DNA of 64,000 nt from Tulasnella sp. 424. Taxonomy: Eukaryota > Basidiomycota > Agaricomycetes > Cantharellales > Tulasnellaceae. This document shows positions 41,501 to 52,858 of the stretch, piece after piece. Position numbers and translations under genes: made by a program. The stretch is taken from the NCBI GenBank assembly GCA_019633425.1, contig WSUB01000041.1, positions 186,001-250,000 of the forward strand, given 5' to 3'. Numbering within the stretch: the stretch's first letter is position 1; each line of letters begins with the position of its first letter. Under the pieces are notes generated by a model. That model was given only the letters and a program-made list of their open reading frames with translations, searched no databases and was not told the origin of the DNA.

Positions 41501-43874
41501 ATGTCTGATAGATCGCCGACAGTGTCCTCGATTGAGTCAGACGAAGAACAGCCATTGGTGAAGTTCGATGGGCCGGGCGTACAAGTATTGTCTACCACCC
41601 TCGGGACAAGGCAAGGCACGCTCCCTCCATCCCGTTCTGAACTTCTCGCTATGGTCAGTTACATGCCTCCTGTTTTTGGATTTCGTTACTAATTAGCATA
41701 TATCGCGTATAGACGGCGCCACCGTCCCGTTCATCCTGCACTCCCAGTGTCGCTGCCATCCCTGTCGAGACTGTAGATCCTCCTTCTTCTACCTCGGACA
41801 CACGCCATATCCCTTCAGAAGTGATAGAATTTCAAAGCGAAAGATCTCGAGTGCTGGCCAAAGCCGAGCTAGCTTCTCAGTCAGCAAAGTTCCTCTCGGA
41901 AGCTTATTTGGACGAACCATCTATCAAAAAACCCCCCAACACCGTTTCTTGGATCAAATTGATCCGCTCCAGATGGATATTAATCCAACTCCGCACAGGA
42001 GCTGTAGAACTGTGGGAGATAGATGAAAATACCGCCCCTACGCTTATCAACATATGTCATGGGATTGACGGCACGATCGACGGCTCGGTCGTTGAAGACG
42101 ATACGCACAATAACCTTGTTCGGGTATACGTATCAATGAGGTATGCATTATGTACTTCTTCACTAGGGAAGTTTGACGTAGAACGACGCGCTTTAGGTCA
42201 TGGATTGTATACCATTTCATCCTTGATCTACCTCATCGGAGAGTAACCCGTCAGGCAAATCCAAAAATAATTCCTTCAGACTGTTTCCACGGGTTTGGGG
42301 GACTCCGTGACGTAAGAGGCACGCTTTTCGCCTTTTCACGCACTGTTGGGAGCGAGAACGCGGGATTCGTAGGCGACTCCAATACCGCTGCGACAGTGCA
42401 CCTGGAACCTAGCGCGGACATTCATGTCGATATGTCACCGCTCGCTGCTTAATACGACCTCTGTCGGGTACGTATTGCTGCTGTGAACGAGCAACTGGGC
42501 CTTCGAATAATGTCTTTTCGGAATAGATAAAACACGAAATTATCGATATGCAAGTTCACAAGGAATTCATCATCGTGGCAAGGAACTGCAACGTCGACAT
42601 CTACTCAATCGCTCAAATAAAATCGCTGCTTCGAGACCGAGCCAACGACAGCATTCAAGCTGTTTTCGTCCATTCCAGTCCCTGGTCTATCCCAATCTCG
42701 AGGAATCCGTATATCGAGGGGGCCTTATACGAGAACCCAATCCAACCTTGGGAGTTGAACAGGAGGCGGTTGTTCTCGTATCCGCCGAATTAAATGGATG
42801 CTACGGAGCTGTCATACGCCGAAGGAATGATGCCCACCTCGTTTCGCCCAACTTGGAGTTCCATATCGAACACATGGGTGGCATAGTATGCCCTGATAGG
42901 CTGGTATTTGGTCTCGCAATGGGACTGTCCGGTCGTCGCTTTGCAGCTCTCGCGGGCGATCTCGTGGCTGTGTATCCTACCCGCCCGCCCCGATCCAGCC
43001 CACCCCCCAAGGGCAAATCAGACGCTTTTGCTGCTTGGGCTATCCCAGGAAGCCTTGGTGAAGTTCCCGGGGCGTTAGACTTTGATGAGACGACTGGAAT
43101 TTGCGTCATTGCTATGGCCTCGGGGCGTATATGGGTGGTAGACGCAGCTCGCTTCACCCTGGATAATCAACCTGATCCGCCACTAGATTTTGATAAGGGC
43201 GAGAATGTGAGCGTATCTATACGAAAAAGCTCTAACCGTAACTAATTCGCACTCACCTTCCATTCCCTGGCTGCTGGCAGGACGCGACATTTATTCCCAA
43301 CCCAGACCCCGCCCGATGGCCTTTGACTCTCGCGTTGCCCGCTCCATTTGGAACCGATCATCTTGACAAATCACCGAGGGAAGTAGCACCGGGATGGTCC
43401 GATGAGGTGGAGAAATACTTCCCATACAAGAATCGACCGGACTGCATTGGAAGTACCCCATGGTTCATGCACGAAGCTGCTCATATTCCGATCCTTCAGC
43501 CTGGCTACGACTCAACCTACGGGGGCACGTATGCCAGAACTCTGCTGTTTACGCTTGACGAGCTGGATAAATTGAGCGTCGCCTTTGGCTATAAGGAGAT
43601 CATCGAGGTCAAGCCCTTGCCTCGTTCTGGTGAAGAACACAGGCTATGGTTGCTCCAGGTTTTCGAGCAGGAGTGGTATTTCCACAAGATAAGGCCAACA
43701 GAAAGCCTGGAGTCTATCATTCGCTATCTGCAACGGGGCGGACAGGTCGAGGGCCTCCTTGAGGACCCTCGCGCCGAGTGCAGGCGGCTGGATGCAGCGA
43801 AGGTTGAACAACATCTGTATTGGAACTTCAGGTACTTCGTTAACTTTGGGAGACCGGGGAAGAAGATTTTGTGA
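41501..43874 (+). pseudogene. Propeller-like / F-box-related protein B, with lesions
   Basis: Paralogue of 17909-20027. Exons: 41501-41653, 41713-42140, 42197 to about 42473, about 42533-43206, and 43281-43874. The start is MSDRSPTVSSIESDEEQP. Shared motifs include WIKLIRSRWILIQLRTGAVE, DGTIDGSVVEDD, ALDFDETTGICVIAMASGRI, IPNPDPARWP and WSDEVEKYFPYKNRPDC. Two lesions interrupt it: an in-frame TAA at 42450-42452, just before the third intron, and a frame change near 42660 (before the YPNLEE motif that aligns with A). Each could be a sequencing error, but both A and B are affected. The final exon (198 codons) is clean. Function is unknown. Confidence 0.6.
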
Positions 43875-44174
43875 TAAATGCGTACCGGAGCTGGGAGGAG
43901 TTATATATCACTTACTTATTTGCTCTTTGTACGACACGTTCAAGCCTCGTGATTTTTGGTTTAGAAACCAGTCCGGTCACTCCGAATCAGTTGAGACGAT
44001 GCGTGTGCTTGCCATGAGCACAGCTACCCACGTTGCGGCGTCCACGGCATAGCCACGGATGAAGCCGTGCTCTCCTTGAAACCACCACCGCCGTACACAA
44101 TTGATCGCTTCACCCCCTATCCCGCCAAGATCATCCACTCTAGAGCCACTTAGTTTGATCAAAATTTCCCTCTA
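43875..44174. other. Spacer before K5
   Basis: 300 bp between the propeller-like gene and the K5 start, same strand. Presumed K5 promoter; no clear TATA box. Confidence 0.4.
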
Positions 44175-47100
44175 ATGGATGACGACCACAAAGAGAATGA
44201 AGAAGCGAAGCAATCACAGCCACCAATAAGCCCTCAGAAGGCCGCCATGGAATTCGAAGAGGTTGAAGACGCGGCGAAGCCACTCAGAATCCGTCCGGTG
44301 AGCGGGTGTACCCCATATCCATATGTTCGAGTTCAGGAGGCTAATCCCATTCATCGCGCTTTTAGAGAAAAGTACTCGAGTCATTGGGGTATCTCCGGAT
44401 CGAGAAGGCCCGAATCAAACCTCTGGAAGGCAAGGCCCCCATGGCAGGTGGGAACGCGGATGTAGAGCCAGCCATGCTCGTTCCAGAGGAGTCCCCAAGT
44501 CTCTCGGAATCCGATGCCGCGGAGTACGTTGCAGTCAAAAAGCTGCGTTTCGACACCGACACCAATGACGACCAAGTTATTGCAGTGAGTCATCGCAATT
44601 TTTACGCTGGCGACGTTGGGAAATGTTAACCTGAATAACCGTCCACTCAAGCCATTCGCTCATGAGATCAGTCTTCTAAACAACCTCACAAACGAGAATG
44701 TGGTGAAGATTATCGGTTTCGTCGAAGACATCGAAGGAGGCATCGCTTGGATGGTCTTTTCCTGGGAAAAGAATGGTAACTTGCGGGAGTTTGTCCGGTC
44801 CGCCAACTGGGAGCTCCCAGAACGCGTGTCTTTGGTAAGCGCAACTCTTCCACCACGACCGCATCCCCTTCACTTACAGATCCTCAGATATACGACGTTG
44901 CAACCGGACTAAGTTATCTCCACGGAAGGACCCCACCAATATGTCACGGTGATTTGAAATCAGTAAGCTGGATATAAATACCGTTTGGTTTGGACTGAAC
45001 ATCACGTAAATACAGCTCAACATTCTTGTGAATTCCGAGAACCGGGCAATTATTACAGACTTTGGTTCTGCTCGTGCTGTGGATTCCTCGCCCGATGTAG
45101 CAGTTGGAAGCGTTCATGCGGTCGCTGCGACCAAGTTCCAGGGTCGAACCACGACTAGAGCATCCACAATGGAGCCATTGAAAGCGGACGTATCTGCGTC
45201 CGGAGATTTCATCACCATTACGGGCCCTGCGTGGACGATCCGATGGGCTGCTCCAGAGCTGTTGGAAGGAAAGGTACCCGGTTTAGCCAGCGACGTCTGG
45301 GCATTGGGGTGGATTTGTTGGGAGGTATGTGTACATGAATTGCGGAGAGAGAGATCCAGGCGTCGTCTCAATCTAATTCCGGATCGATTCAGGCAGTTAC
45401 TGGGAATCTTCCATTTGATGAGGAGAACAATGTCACCGTTGTTCAGCGCATCACGAGAGGCGAGCTTCCACCTATCGGAGATAATGCCCAGCTCAAGCAA
45501 ATCAAGATTCTCTGTAGTCTGATGGGGAAGTGTTGGAGATTAGATGCAAATGAGCGACCAACAGCTATTGAATGCGAACAAGTTATCTCATTCATGGTAA
45601 GGAGTTCTTGCCGTCGTGATTTACACGTACTCACCCGAGATCCCCACAGGATCAAACAGTACCCTCAAACACCGAACCAGACAGCTTGACGACGACGCAC
45701 TCTAGCCGACTTCTGTATGCTCTTGGCCGGATTCAACTGTGGAATGACATGATGCCGGAGGCTCTAGCCTACTTTCAAGAATCGTTTGAAGTGGCCAAGA
45801 CAGTTGGAGATGAACGGGACCAGGCTATGGCGTCGGGAGCAATAGGAGATGTATACCGCATGCGAGCCGAGTATTCCAAAGCTGAGGACGCGTACATCCA
45901 AGCCCGCGAGATCTACACTCAAACCGGGGATCAGCTCGGCTTTGCCCAATCGGTCAAGGGTCTGGGAGATGTATACCATATGCGAGACGAGTACTCCAAA
46001 GCCGAAGATTCGTACATCCAAGCCCGCGAGATCTACTCCCAGATCGGGGATCAGCTCGGCTTTGCCCAAGCAGTTGAGGGTCTAGGAGATGTATACCGCA
46101 TACGAAGCGAGTATTCCAAAGCCGAGGATTCATACGCCCAGGCCCGCGAGATCTACTCTCGAATCGGGGATCAGCTCGGCTTTGCGCACTCGGTCAAAGG
46201 TCTGGGAGATGTATACCATATGCGAGACGAGTATTCCAAAGCCGAGGATTCGTACATCCAAGCTCGCGATATCTACTCCCAAATAGGGGATCATCTCGGC
46301 TTTGCACACTCGGTCAAGGCTCTTGGAGAAGTTTACCACATGCGAAACGAGTATTCCAAAGCCGAGGATTCATACATACAAGCCCGCGATATCTACTCTC
46401 AAATCGGGATCCAGGTCAGCTTCGCGCACTCGGTCAAGGGTCTAGGAGATGTATACCGTATGCGAGACGAGTATTCCAAAGCCGAAGAGTCGTACATACA
46501 AGCCCGAGAGATTTACTCTCAAATCGAGGATCAACTCGGCTTCGCCCAATCGGGCATGGCTCTGGGAGACATATACCGTATGCGAGACGAGTATTCCAAA
46601 GCCGAGGATTTGTACATCCAAGCCCGCGATATATACTCTCAAATCGGGATTCAGCTCGGCTTTGCCCAATCGGTCGAAGGGTTGGGACTTGTTTACAGCA
46701 TGCGAAGCGAGTATTCCAAAGCCGAGGATTCGTATATTGAAGCCCGCGATATCTACTCTCAAGTCGGGGATCAACTCGGCGTTGCCCAATCGGTCAAGGG
46801 TCTGGGAGATGTATATCGCATGCGAGACGAGTATTCCAGAGCCGAGGATTCGTACATCCAAGTTCGCGAGATCTACTCTCGAATCGGGAATCAGCTCGGC
46901 TTTGCCCAAGCGGTTGAGGGTCTAGGAGATGTATACCGCATGCGAAGCGAGTATTCCACAGCTGAGCATCTGTACATTCAAGCTCGTGAGATTTATTCTC
47001 AAATAGGAGATCATTTCGGCTTTGCGCAATCGTTCAGGGGCCTGGGGGATGTGTACCGCATGCGAGACGAGCTTTCCGAAGCCGAAGATTCGTACATCCA

Positions 47101-47434
47101 AGCCCGCGAGATCTACTCTCATATCGGTAATCAGCTCGGCTTTGCGCAATCGGTCGCGGCCCTGGGACATGTTTACTGTATGCAAGACCAGTATTCCAAA
47201 GCCGAAAATTCGTACATCCAAGCCCGCGACATCTCCTTTTGTATTGGGAATCAACTCGGCTTCGCGGACTCGATCAAGGGTCTGGGGGATGTGCACCGCA
47301 TGCGAGACGAGTATTCCAAAGCCGAAGATTCATACATCCAAGCCCGCAAGATCTACTCTCAAATTGGTTTGAGGAAGGGTGTGGCAACCTGCGATGACCT
47401 TCTTTTGCTGGTGCAGGATCTTATGGCAACATAG
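44175..47434 (+). CDS. Kinase-TPR protein K5 (long TPR array)
   Basis: Exons: 44175-44297, 44366-44584, 44652-44834, 44888-44962, 45016-45324, 45393-45596 and 45650-47434 (965 aa). It begins MDDDHKENEEAKQ. Kinase signs: YVAVKKLRF, HEISLLNNLTNENV (alpha-C), SYLHGRTPPICHGDLKS (non-RD), NILVNSE, DFGSARA and APELL. The kinase exon plan equals K1-K4 except that the VAVK segment is in exon 2. One 595-codon exon then encodes 14 TPRs; the last 13 repeat every 120 bp without indels (DEYSKAEDSYIQAREIYSQI and close variants). It is intact, with no signal peptide. A TPR solenoid this long would form more than a full superhelical turn and could bind a peptide or protein ligand. The partner is unknown. Confidence 0.9.
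45846..47405 (+). repeat. 13 tandem 120-bp TPR-coding repeats
   Basis: Unit starts (GGAGATGT or variant) fall at 45846, 45966, 46086 and so on to 47286, exactly 120 bp apart. Units are very similar to each other at DNA level, including many silent positions. They encode 40-residue TPRs, not the classic 34. Confidence 0.92.
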
Positions 47435-48163
47435 TCCGAGCCTTATCTCGCTTCACTGCTATGTCAGGACTCGTTTATCATCATCACTTAATAGTACCAC
47501 TAGGCATGTTCCGTAATGGGCTTTTCTGGGTTTCGGATTTGTTTCCCTCCATAGGACAATATTAGTATTATTCGACTCCTTCGTATGTCCGAATTCGGGA
47601 AAAACTACTAGTGTTTTGGGCCGGAGCCTGATCACTCTCGCCTTGTGCAGGGATAATGACCAGCTAAACCACGCAAGTTTGTCCCCTAAATAGATAGTTC
47701 TTCTTCAGTCATTCGGAGATGCCTTATGCCTATGAAGGATTTAGATCACCGACTGCATCAGATTTGCCTCTCAGAGAGTTGAAAGCCACTGACAGAGGCT
47801 TCGTAAGATCTCTAATTGCTGCTAATCATCAGTAAGACGTATCTCTAGGATTCTGTTTTAGCTTTCACCCGGTGTTAAATGACAGATCTAATGGCGCGCA
47901 AGGCTTGCAAAGCGGATATCCTGGATAGTTATTCACTAATTATGCTAGTATGCTCATGGCGAGAAACAGCTGCATAATTTCCATTACCCTAAGCGCTAGC
48001 GCATTATTCCAAGACGTATTGAGCTTCGGTTCCTTGGGCCCAGCTGGGTCTGAAGCGTGGAGCCCAGCCCCGGCCTCACGGCCTTCACGCGTGACGGCAC
48101 ACCGCTTGGAGCCGTAGAACCACAACCACCATCAAGCCTTGCCTTCGGTTTTCTCCCAAGCCA
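47435..48163. other. Intergenic region
   Basis: No supported gene between K5 and VPS25. A minus-strand frame at 47940-48125 is short and unsupported. Confidence 0.45.
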
Positions 48164-49033
48164 ATGCCTTACGAGCCATTTACAACAGAGTCAGGTCGGT
48201 ATTAATTTACAGAACTAGATGCCATGGCGAGATTGGGGTTGACATAGCTTCAGGAAGGCTTCGTCCTCCACCCAATCCACTCCTTTCCGCCATTCTTCAC
48301 GTACGTACCGCTCCTTCGGCCGGGACCCACGTGAATCGATTGTTTTGTATCAACCTTTCCCACTATCTAGTAAGCAGCATCACCCATCCATCCTCTCCGA
48401 AGCCACCCAACAATGGATCAAGCTTATCCTTGACTACGCTCGTCATCGACGACTCTGGACGTTGCGCATTGAAGACGCTGAATCGAAAGATGGACCTTGG
48501 AACGAAGTCTTTTGGAATCCTCGTATTAAACGTGAGCTTCACTTTCTCAGTTCTCAAACAGTGTCGTATGCTGCTATGATTCACTCTTTTCACCGCACGT
48601 CAGGCCAAATGCCGCAGCAACATCTGGAATACATTATCAAGACAATGGTATCGGGGGGTTCCGCCTTCTGGGAGCCTCCACGACAAGCTCGGAGCGTCAT
48701 CGTCTGTTGGCTGAAAGTCGAGGCTTGGGCTGAGGCGCTATATGACTGGGTCGGTTGCCCCTCTGCGAGCCATCCGCAGCTCCTGACCCCTTTCCTAACC
48801 TACACCCACCCCAGGTCTTATCAACTGGTCAACTAAACACTATCCTCACGTACTATGAAATCCAAAACCCAGAGTCTGTGGACGGTCCCATGTCGGGAGT
48901 TCCTTTACCCCTACTGCTCAAGGCGATTCAAGTCCTCGCCAAGTCCGGGAGGGCCCAGCAGATCGAAGGTGACACCGCGGATGGAGCGGAAGGTGGTGGC
49001 GGAGTGAGGTTCTTTAGGGCCGTTGCCAAGTAG
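48164..49033 (+). CDS. VPS25: VPS25, ESCRT-II subunit
   Basis: Part of ESCRT-II, which sorts ubiquitinated membrane proteins into multivesicular endosomes and recruits Vps20. Exons: 48164-48194, 48258-48300, 48371-48531, 48604-48749 and 48815-49033 (199 aa). The start MPYEPFTTESG splices through an AG at 48257 to FVLHPIHSFPPFFT, the conserved N-terminal PPFFT motif. The two winged-helix domains follow: first EATQQWIKLILDYARHRRLW and RQARSVIVCWLKVEAWAEAL; second STGQLNTILTYYEIQNPE and LLKAIQVLAKSGRAQ, ending GVRFFRAVAK. Length fits the family. Only the first intron required choosing among acceptors; the one used restores the family motif. Confidence 0.9.
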
Positions 49034-50024
49034 GCAGGCGTCAGAGGATCTTTTTTTCAACGACGATTTCAATTCATGTCGAAATAGTGCAAAATATCGG
49101 CGACCCTAGAGATATAATAAACAGCGCAGGCTCCATCTTTAAAAGGTGCATAAAACACTTCGGCGTGAAGGAATGTGGGTTTATGCTCTGTTCAATCCCT
49201 CCCTCCTATATGTGAATGCGGAATTGGTTGACGGCTTTGAGGGACTGGCGGCCCGCAGACTTCGTAAGGCGGAGAGACGAACGAAAGAAGGAGTTGAGCT
49301 ACACTTCGTAGGAGTTCGGGCTATAGAAGAGACTCTGGACGTTGAGGTTTTGAAGGGAACCGAGCATGGCATTGGGCTGGTTCATGGGAGGGTCTGGAGT
49401 CACCGGATAAGCACCGCAGAGAAGGCTATGTCAACACGTCATAATCCAACGTCTTATTAGTGGAGAAGCAAATAATCACCATGAATCAGTTATTCGCCTT
49501 GAGCTGTAATATTCTGAGAGTCGACCGAGGCCATGATTTCCATACCTGAGCAAAAAAAAGGGAACGTTTTCAGCGAGACAGGTTTCAACAGGAGGGAATG
49601 AAGGAAAGATGGGAGGAAGAGTCGAGGCACTGCAGGACAGTGTTGATCGCAAGCTGTAGAATTAGGCCCCAATTGAATTGAAATGCGACTGGGCCCCCTC
49701 CCTGACATGGGCCTGCAGCACTTCACCGAGACCACAAGTCCTCGAAATGAAAAAAGGACCCTCAAAGTTTAAAGCGCGTTTTGATAAATAAAAACGAGGA
49801 CATCGGCGAGATGTTGAGCTGCAAGATTTACACGTTTGCGTATTAGAAGCGTACGAGATTCTCTAGGTCCGACCGGGCTTCAACTCCTCCAACTGGCTGT
49901 TCACTCCGACCCGCTCTGATCGTCCAAGAAAGCCAAAAGCTGACTACGACCCTTCTGCACAAGAGCAAGCAGTAGTCGGGAAGGCACATCAGCGTTCAAA
50001 CACCCATGAAACTAACGCTCCGAT
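49034..50024. other. Spacer with unsupported frames
   Basis: The plus-strand frame 49146-49460 (104 aa, from ATG) and a minus frame inside it have no domain or splice support. No confident gene. Confidence 0.35.
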
Positions 50025-52093
50025 TCAAGTACGAACCTTCCTTGGTCTCGAGGGACCGGGAGAGTCGTCCTCATCCTCGCCTTCACCCTCACCCTCGTCT
50101 CCGTTTTTCATCTCTTCATCGTTGTCGCCTCCAGACTTGGCTTTGCTTCTGGATGAACGGCCCTCTCTTGGGCCGTTGATCTTGGCGTTGAATTCCTGAA
50201 TATCCTCTGAGAAAGCAAATCCGCGCCTCGTTGGTTGCCACAATCCAGCCTTCCCAAGAAAAAGGGGGTTCGTAACACTCACCCATCTCTTGAGCAAATT
50301 CCCGCTTCTCTCTAATCTCTTTTGCCTTCTCTAAGCTTAACCGCCCCGTCATACCCAGGTCGGCCAGGATCTTTCGCAGTTTATTGATTTGCTGGGCTGG
50401 GGTTGTGAGGCCTTCAAATTCCTTCACCCTTTTTGTCGAAGTAAGAGGGATGATCGTGGGGCTCGTCAGTGACGGAGGGGCAGGTGAAGCCCTGCAGGAA
50501 GCAGTGAGACGCACCATTTCTTCCGTACGCCGCATGCCACGACGAATGACTGGAGTAGCGCGGTCGTCAGTAATCCCCTTCCCGTAGATAAATCGGGCTC
50601 GAAGAAAGACAGCACGCACCTTTAGCCGTTTGATTTCCTCTTCGTTCTTGTCCTGAAAGGTTTGCGTGGTCAAAAACACTGCCACGAAGTAGCTTCTCGG
50701 TGTCGTCACAAAACTACTCACCATTGGCTTGTCGGATTTTTCAGACTTCTGTTGTTGAGCAAAGCGAGGCGTGTAAGTATATGTCGGGACGAGCTATACT
50801 TCAGGAAGAGACGACGTCACCTTCCGGCTCCTTTTCTTTGGAGCAGGATCTTCTTCCGAAGCGCTCGCCTGGCATAGAAAGACGGTTATAGTTCATGGTT
50901 GGTTTCGGCATTTTCAGGGGCACACCTACCGAATCTGCGGCTGCCTTCTTTGATTTTGACTGCCAAAGAATTGATGAACGGGCACATCAACACGACCGTC
51001 AAGAGAGCTGCCCAGATTAAAAAAAAGCATACCTTTCCCTTACTCGCACCATCAGATGTCTTGGTGGGAGTAGAATGGAGAGGACGTCAACACTCCGGTG
51101 GGCAGCACCCATATTCAAAGCGTACACACCCGTTTGGTTTTTGCTTTCTTTCGAGGGGGTTCGTCCTCTAACTCGCTGAGATCGTCGTCGTCATCCAGCT
51201 AATCCGACAAGGGAATGCACGTTAGCTGCCACCATTTCAGCGAAGAAGTTAGGGAAACCAACGCACATCAACCTTGCCGCCCGTCAGACCTTGTACAAGC
51301 AGTGCAGCGGCGTTCTCGTCAGCGCCTTTAGACCCAGGAGCGAGCTGGTAAGGAATTCCAATCAGTCACGTCAAGGAATTGCGCGATGATGGAGAAAAAC
51401 GACAAGCGCAAGTACGGACTCCGATCATCGAGAGAAAGGTGTCCGTGTTCTTGTCAGCCCGCTTGACTTTGGTCGTTGCAGATACCTTTTTCTTACTAGA
51501 CTAGCGGGTCCCAAGAACAGGAGGTCAGCTTCGACGCGCGTCAACCAAGAGATACGTAGTCGGCAAAGCTCACCGATGGCTTCGCGTCTTTGGCCTTGGA
51601 TTTCTTCGCTTTGGCGGGTGACGCGTCGTCCAAAACACTGAGTTCTGAATCGCTTGGCTTCGAGTTGTGGAGGAGGAGGGCTATCAGCATGCGATCGGAT
51701 GTCAGACATTGCAAGGAGCAAGGACTGACTAGCTCCATGGAAGGCCGCTTTTTCTTATTGCTGGGTCTTTTCGGAGAGGATTTGGTTTCCTTCTTTTTCG
51801 GAACCTCTTGCTCCTCGTCTTTGTCTTCATCGTCGGACTCGTTTATGGCTTCTTCAGTGGCTTGTTCTACCAGCTTTTTCCGCCCCTTCAACGACCCGGA
51901 AGGCAAATTGAATTGTTTTTCCATCCTTTCGCGGAGGAGGCCTTTGGTCCACTTCCTGTTGGCACGGCGCGGAGGATCAATATTGAACCGAGCACCAAAT
52001 ATTATCAACGCACTCAATCGTTCCATCGCGCTTTAATGAGCGCACGACTTCCTTGGTGGCGTTAACGAGTTCCGCGTCGGTTGGTTCGGCCAT
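50025..52093 (-). CDS. Nuclear protein with N-terminal DEK_C-like domain
   Basis: At least ten exons. Exon 1 (from ATG 52091-52093) encodes MAEPTDAELVNATKEVVRSL and splices at a GTGCGT donor to KWTKGLLRERMEKQFNLPSG and GRKKLVEQATEEAI; together these look like the helical DEK C-terminal DNA-binding fold. The middle is low-complexity with alternating acidic (DEDKDEEQE) and basic NLS-like runs (SPKRPSNKKKRPS, PPRKKAKTKR). Near the C-terminus a conserved-looking helical segment (RVKEFEGLTTPAQQINKLRK, ILADLGMTGRLSLEKAKEIR) precedes an acidic tail (GEGEGEDEDDSPG) and the stop at 50025. It is probably chromatin-associated or a transcription regulator. Very short middle exons (27-60 nt) make part of the model uncertain. 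Confidence 0.65.
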
Positions 52094-52858
52094 GAGCGAG
52101 CAGGGGTTGGTGGCGGTGAGTTTGCGGTGGTGGGAACGGTGGGGATTGAAGTCATCGAACAACAAACATATAAGGAGCTTACATCAGCCAATTCTTCGCT
52201 CACGTGGACGACATCGACAAGCTTCATTCGGCCTGAATTGGTTGAAATTACGACGAGCAGCACAGCACAGAAAGTCTTTGGTGGAATTCCGTAAGCAATT
52301 TGGCACCGGATTCTTACGTAGGACCGCTCGACATACCTCTCGCCCACAAGATCCAAGGGCTGTGACCTTTCGGTCCTCTGCAGTGTGAGCAGCCCACAGT
52401 CAGAACAGACTTCTCCCCATTCCTTCCACAATCCGATCCATCAACGCTCATTACCAAGCCCTCCACCATAACCGTCCAGCTCAACCCTTTAGAGCACTTC
52501 CGTTCGACCGTTTCGTGAAGCTCCGGTACCGGTCTACATTGAAACAGAAACTCTCACCAGCGCACGGCAAACTGCTAGAACACATATACTGCCTTTAACA
52601 GAAGAACCTAAACTACCTTTCTACGTTGGATTCTGTGGAGATGTCCGCGGACGTTGACGATCCCATGTCGGTGAGTCGCACGGCTGTCTTGGATAATCGT
52701 CTGGTATTTTTCGATGCATCGGGTCCCATCCTCCGACACTACCACCCCTGCCTGCATTTCGGCTATATAATAAGCACCCCTTTTACTTCACCCACCACCA
52801 CGTCTTTCCACACCTCCCAAACACTCTCTCCTCCAAAGCTCCTTCATCTACCCCAACC
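52094..52858. other. Divergent promoter region
   Basis: Lies between the DEK_C-like gene (leftward) and RIB3 (rightward). Frames at 52033-52431 and 52626-52862 are open but lack domains; the latter overlaps the RIB3 TATA box and leader. Confidence 0.5.
52764..52771 (+). promoter_or_regulatory. TATA box of RIB3
   Basis: TATATAAT (within GGCTATATAATAAG) lies about 90 bp upstream of the RIB3 ATG, followed by a CT/CA-rich leader. Confidence 0.6.

Noticed and set aside
45846..47405. CRISPR-like or satellite array
   Set aside because: The period is 120 bp with no spacers and the repeats are in-frame TPR codons in an otherwise normal spliced gene.
49146..49460. 104-aa frame after VPS25
   Set aside because: No domain, no paralogue here and an overlapping opposite-strand frame; left as unsupported.
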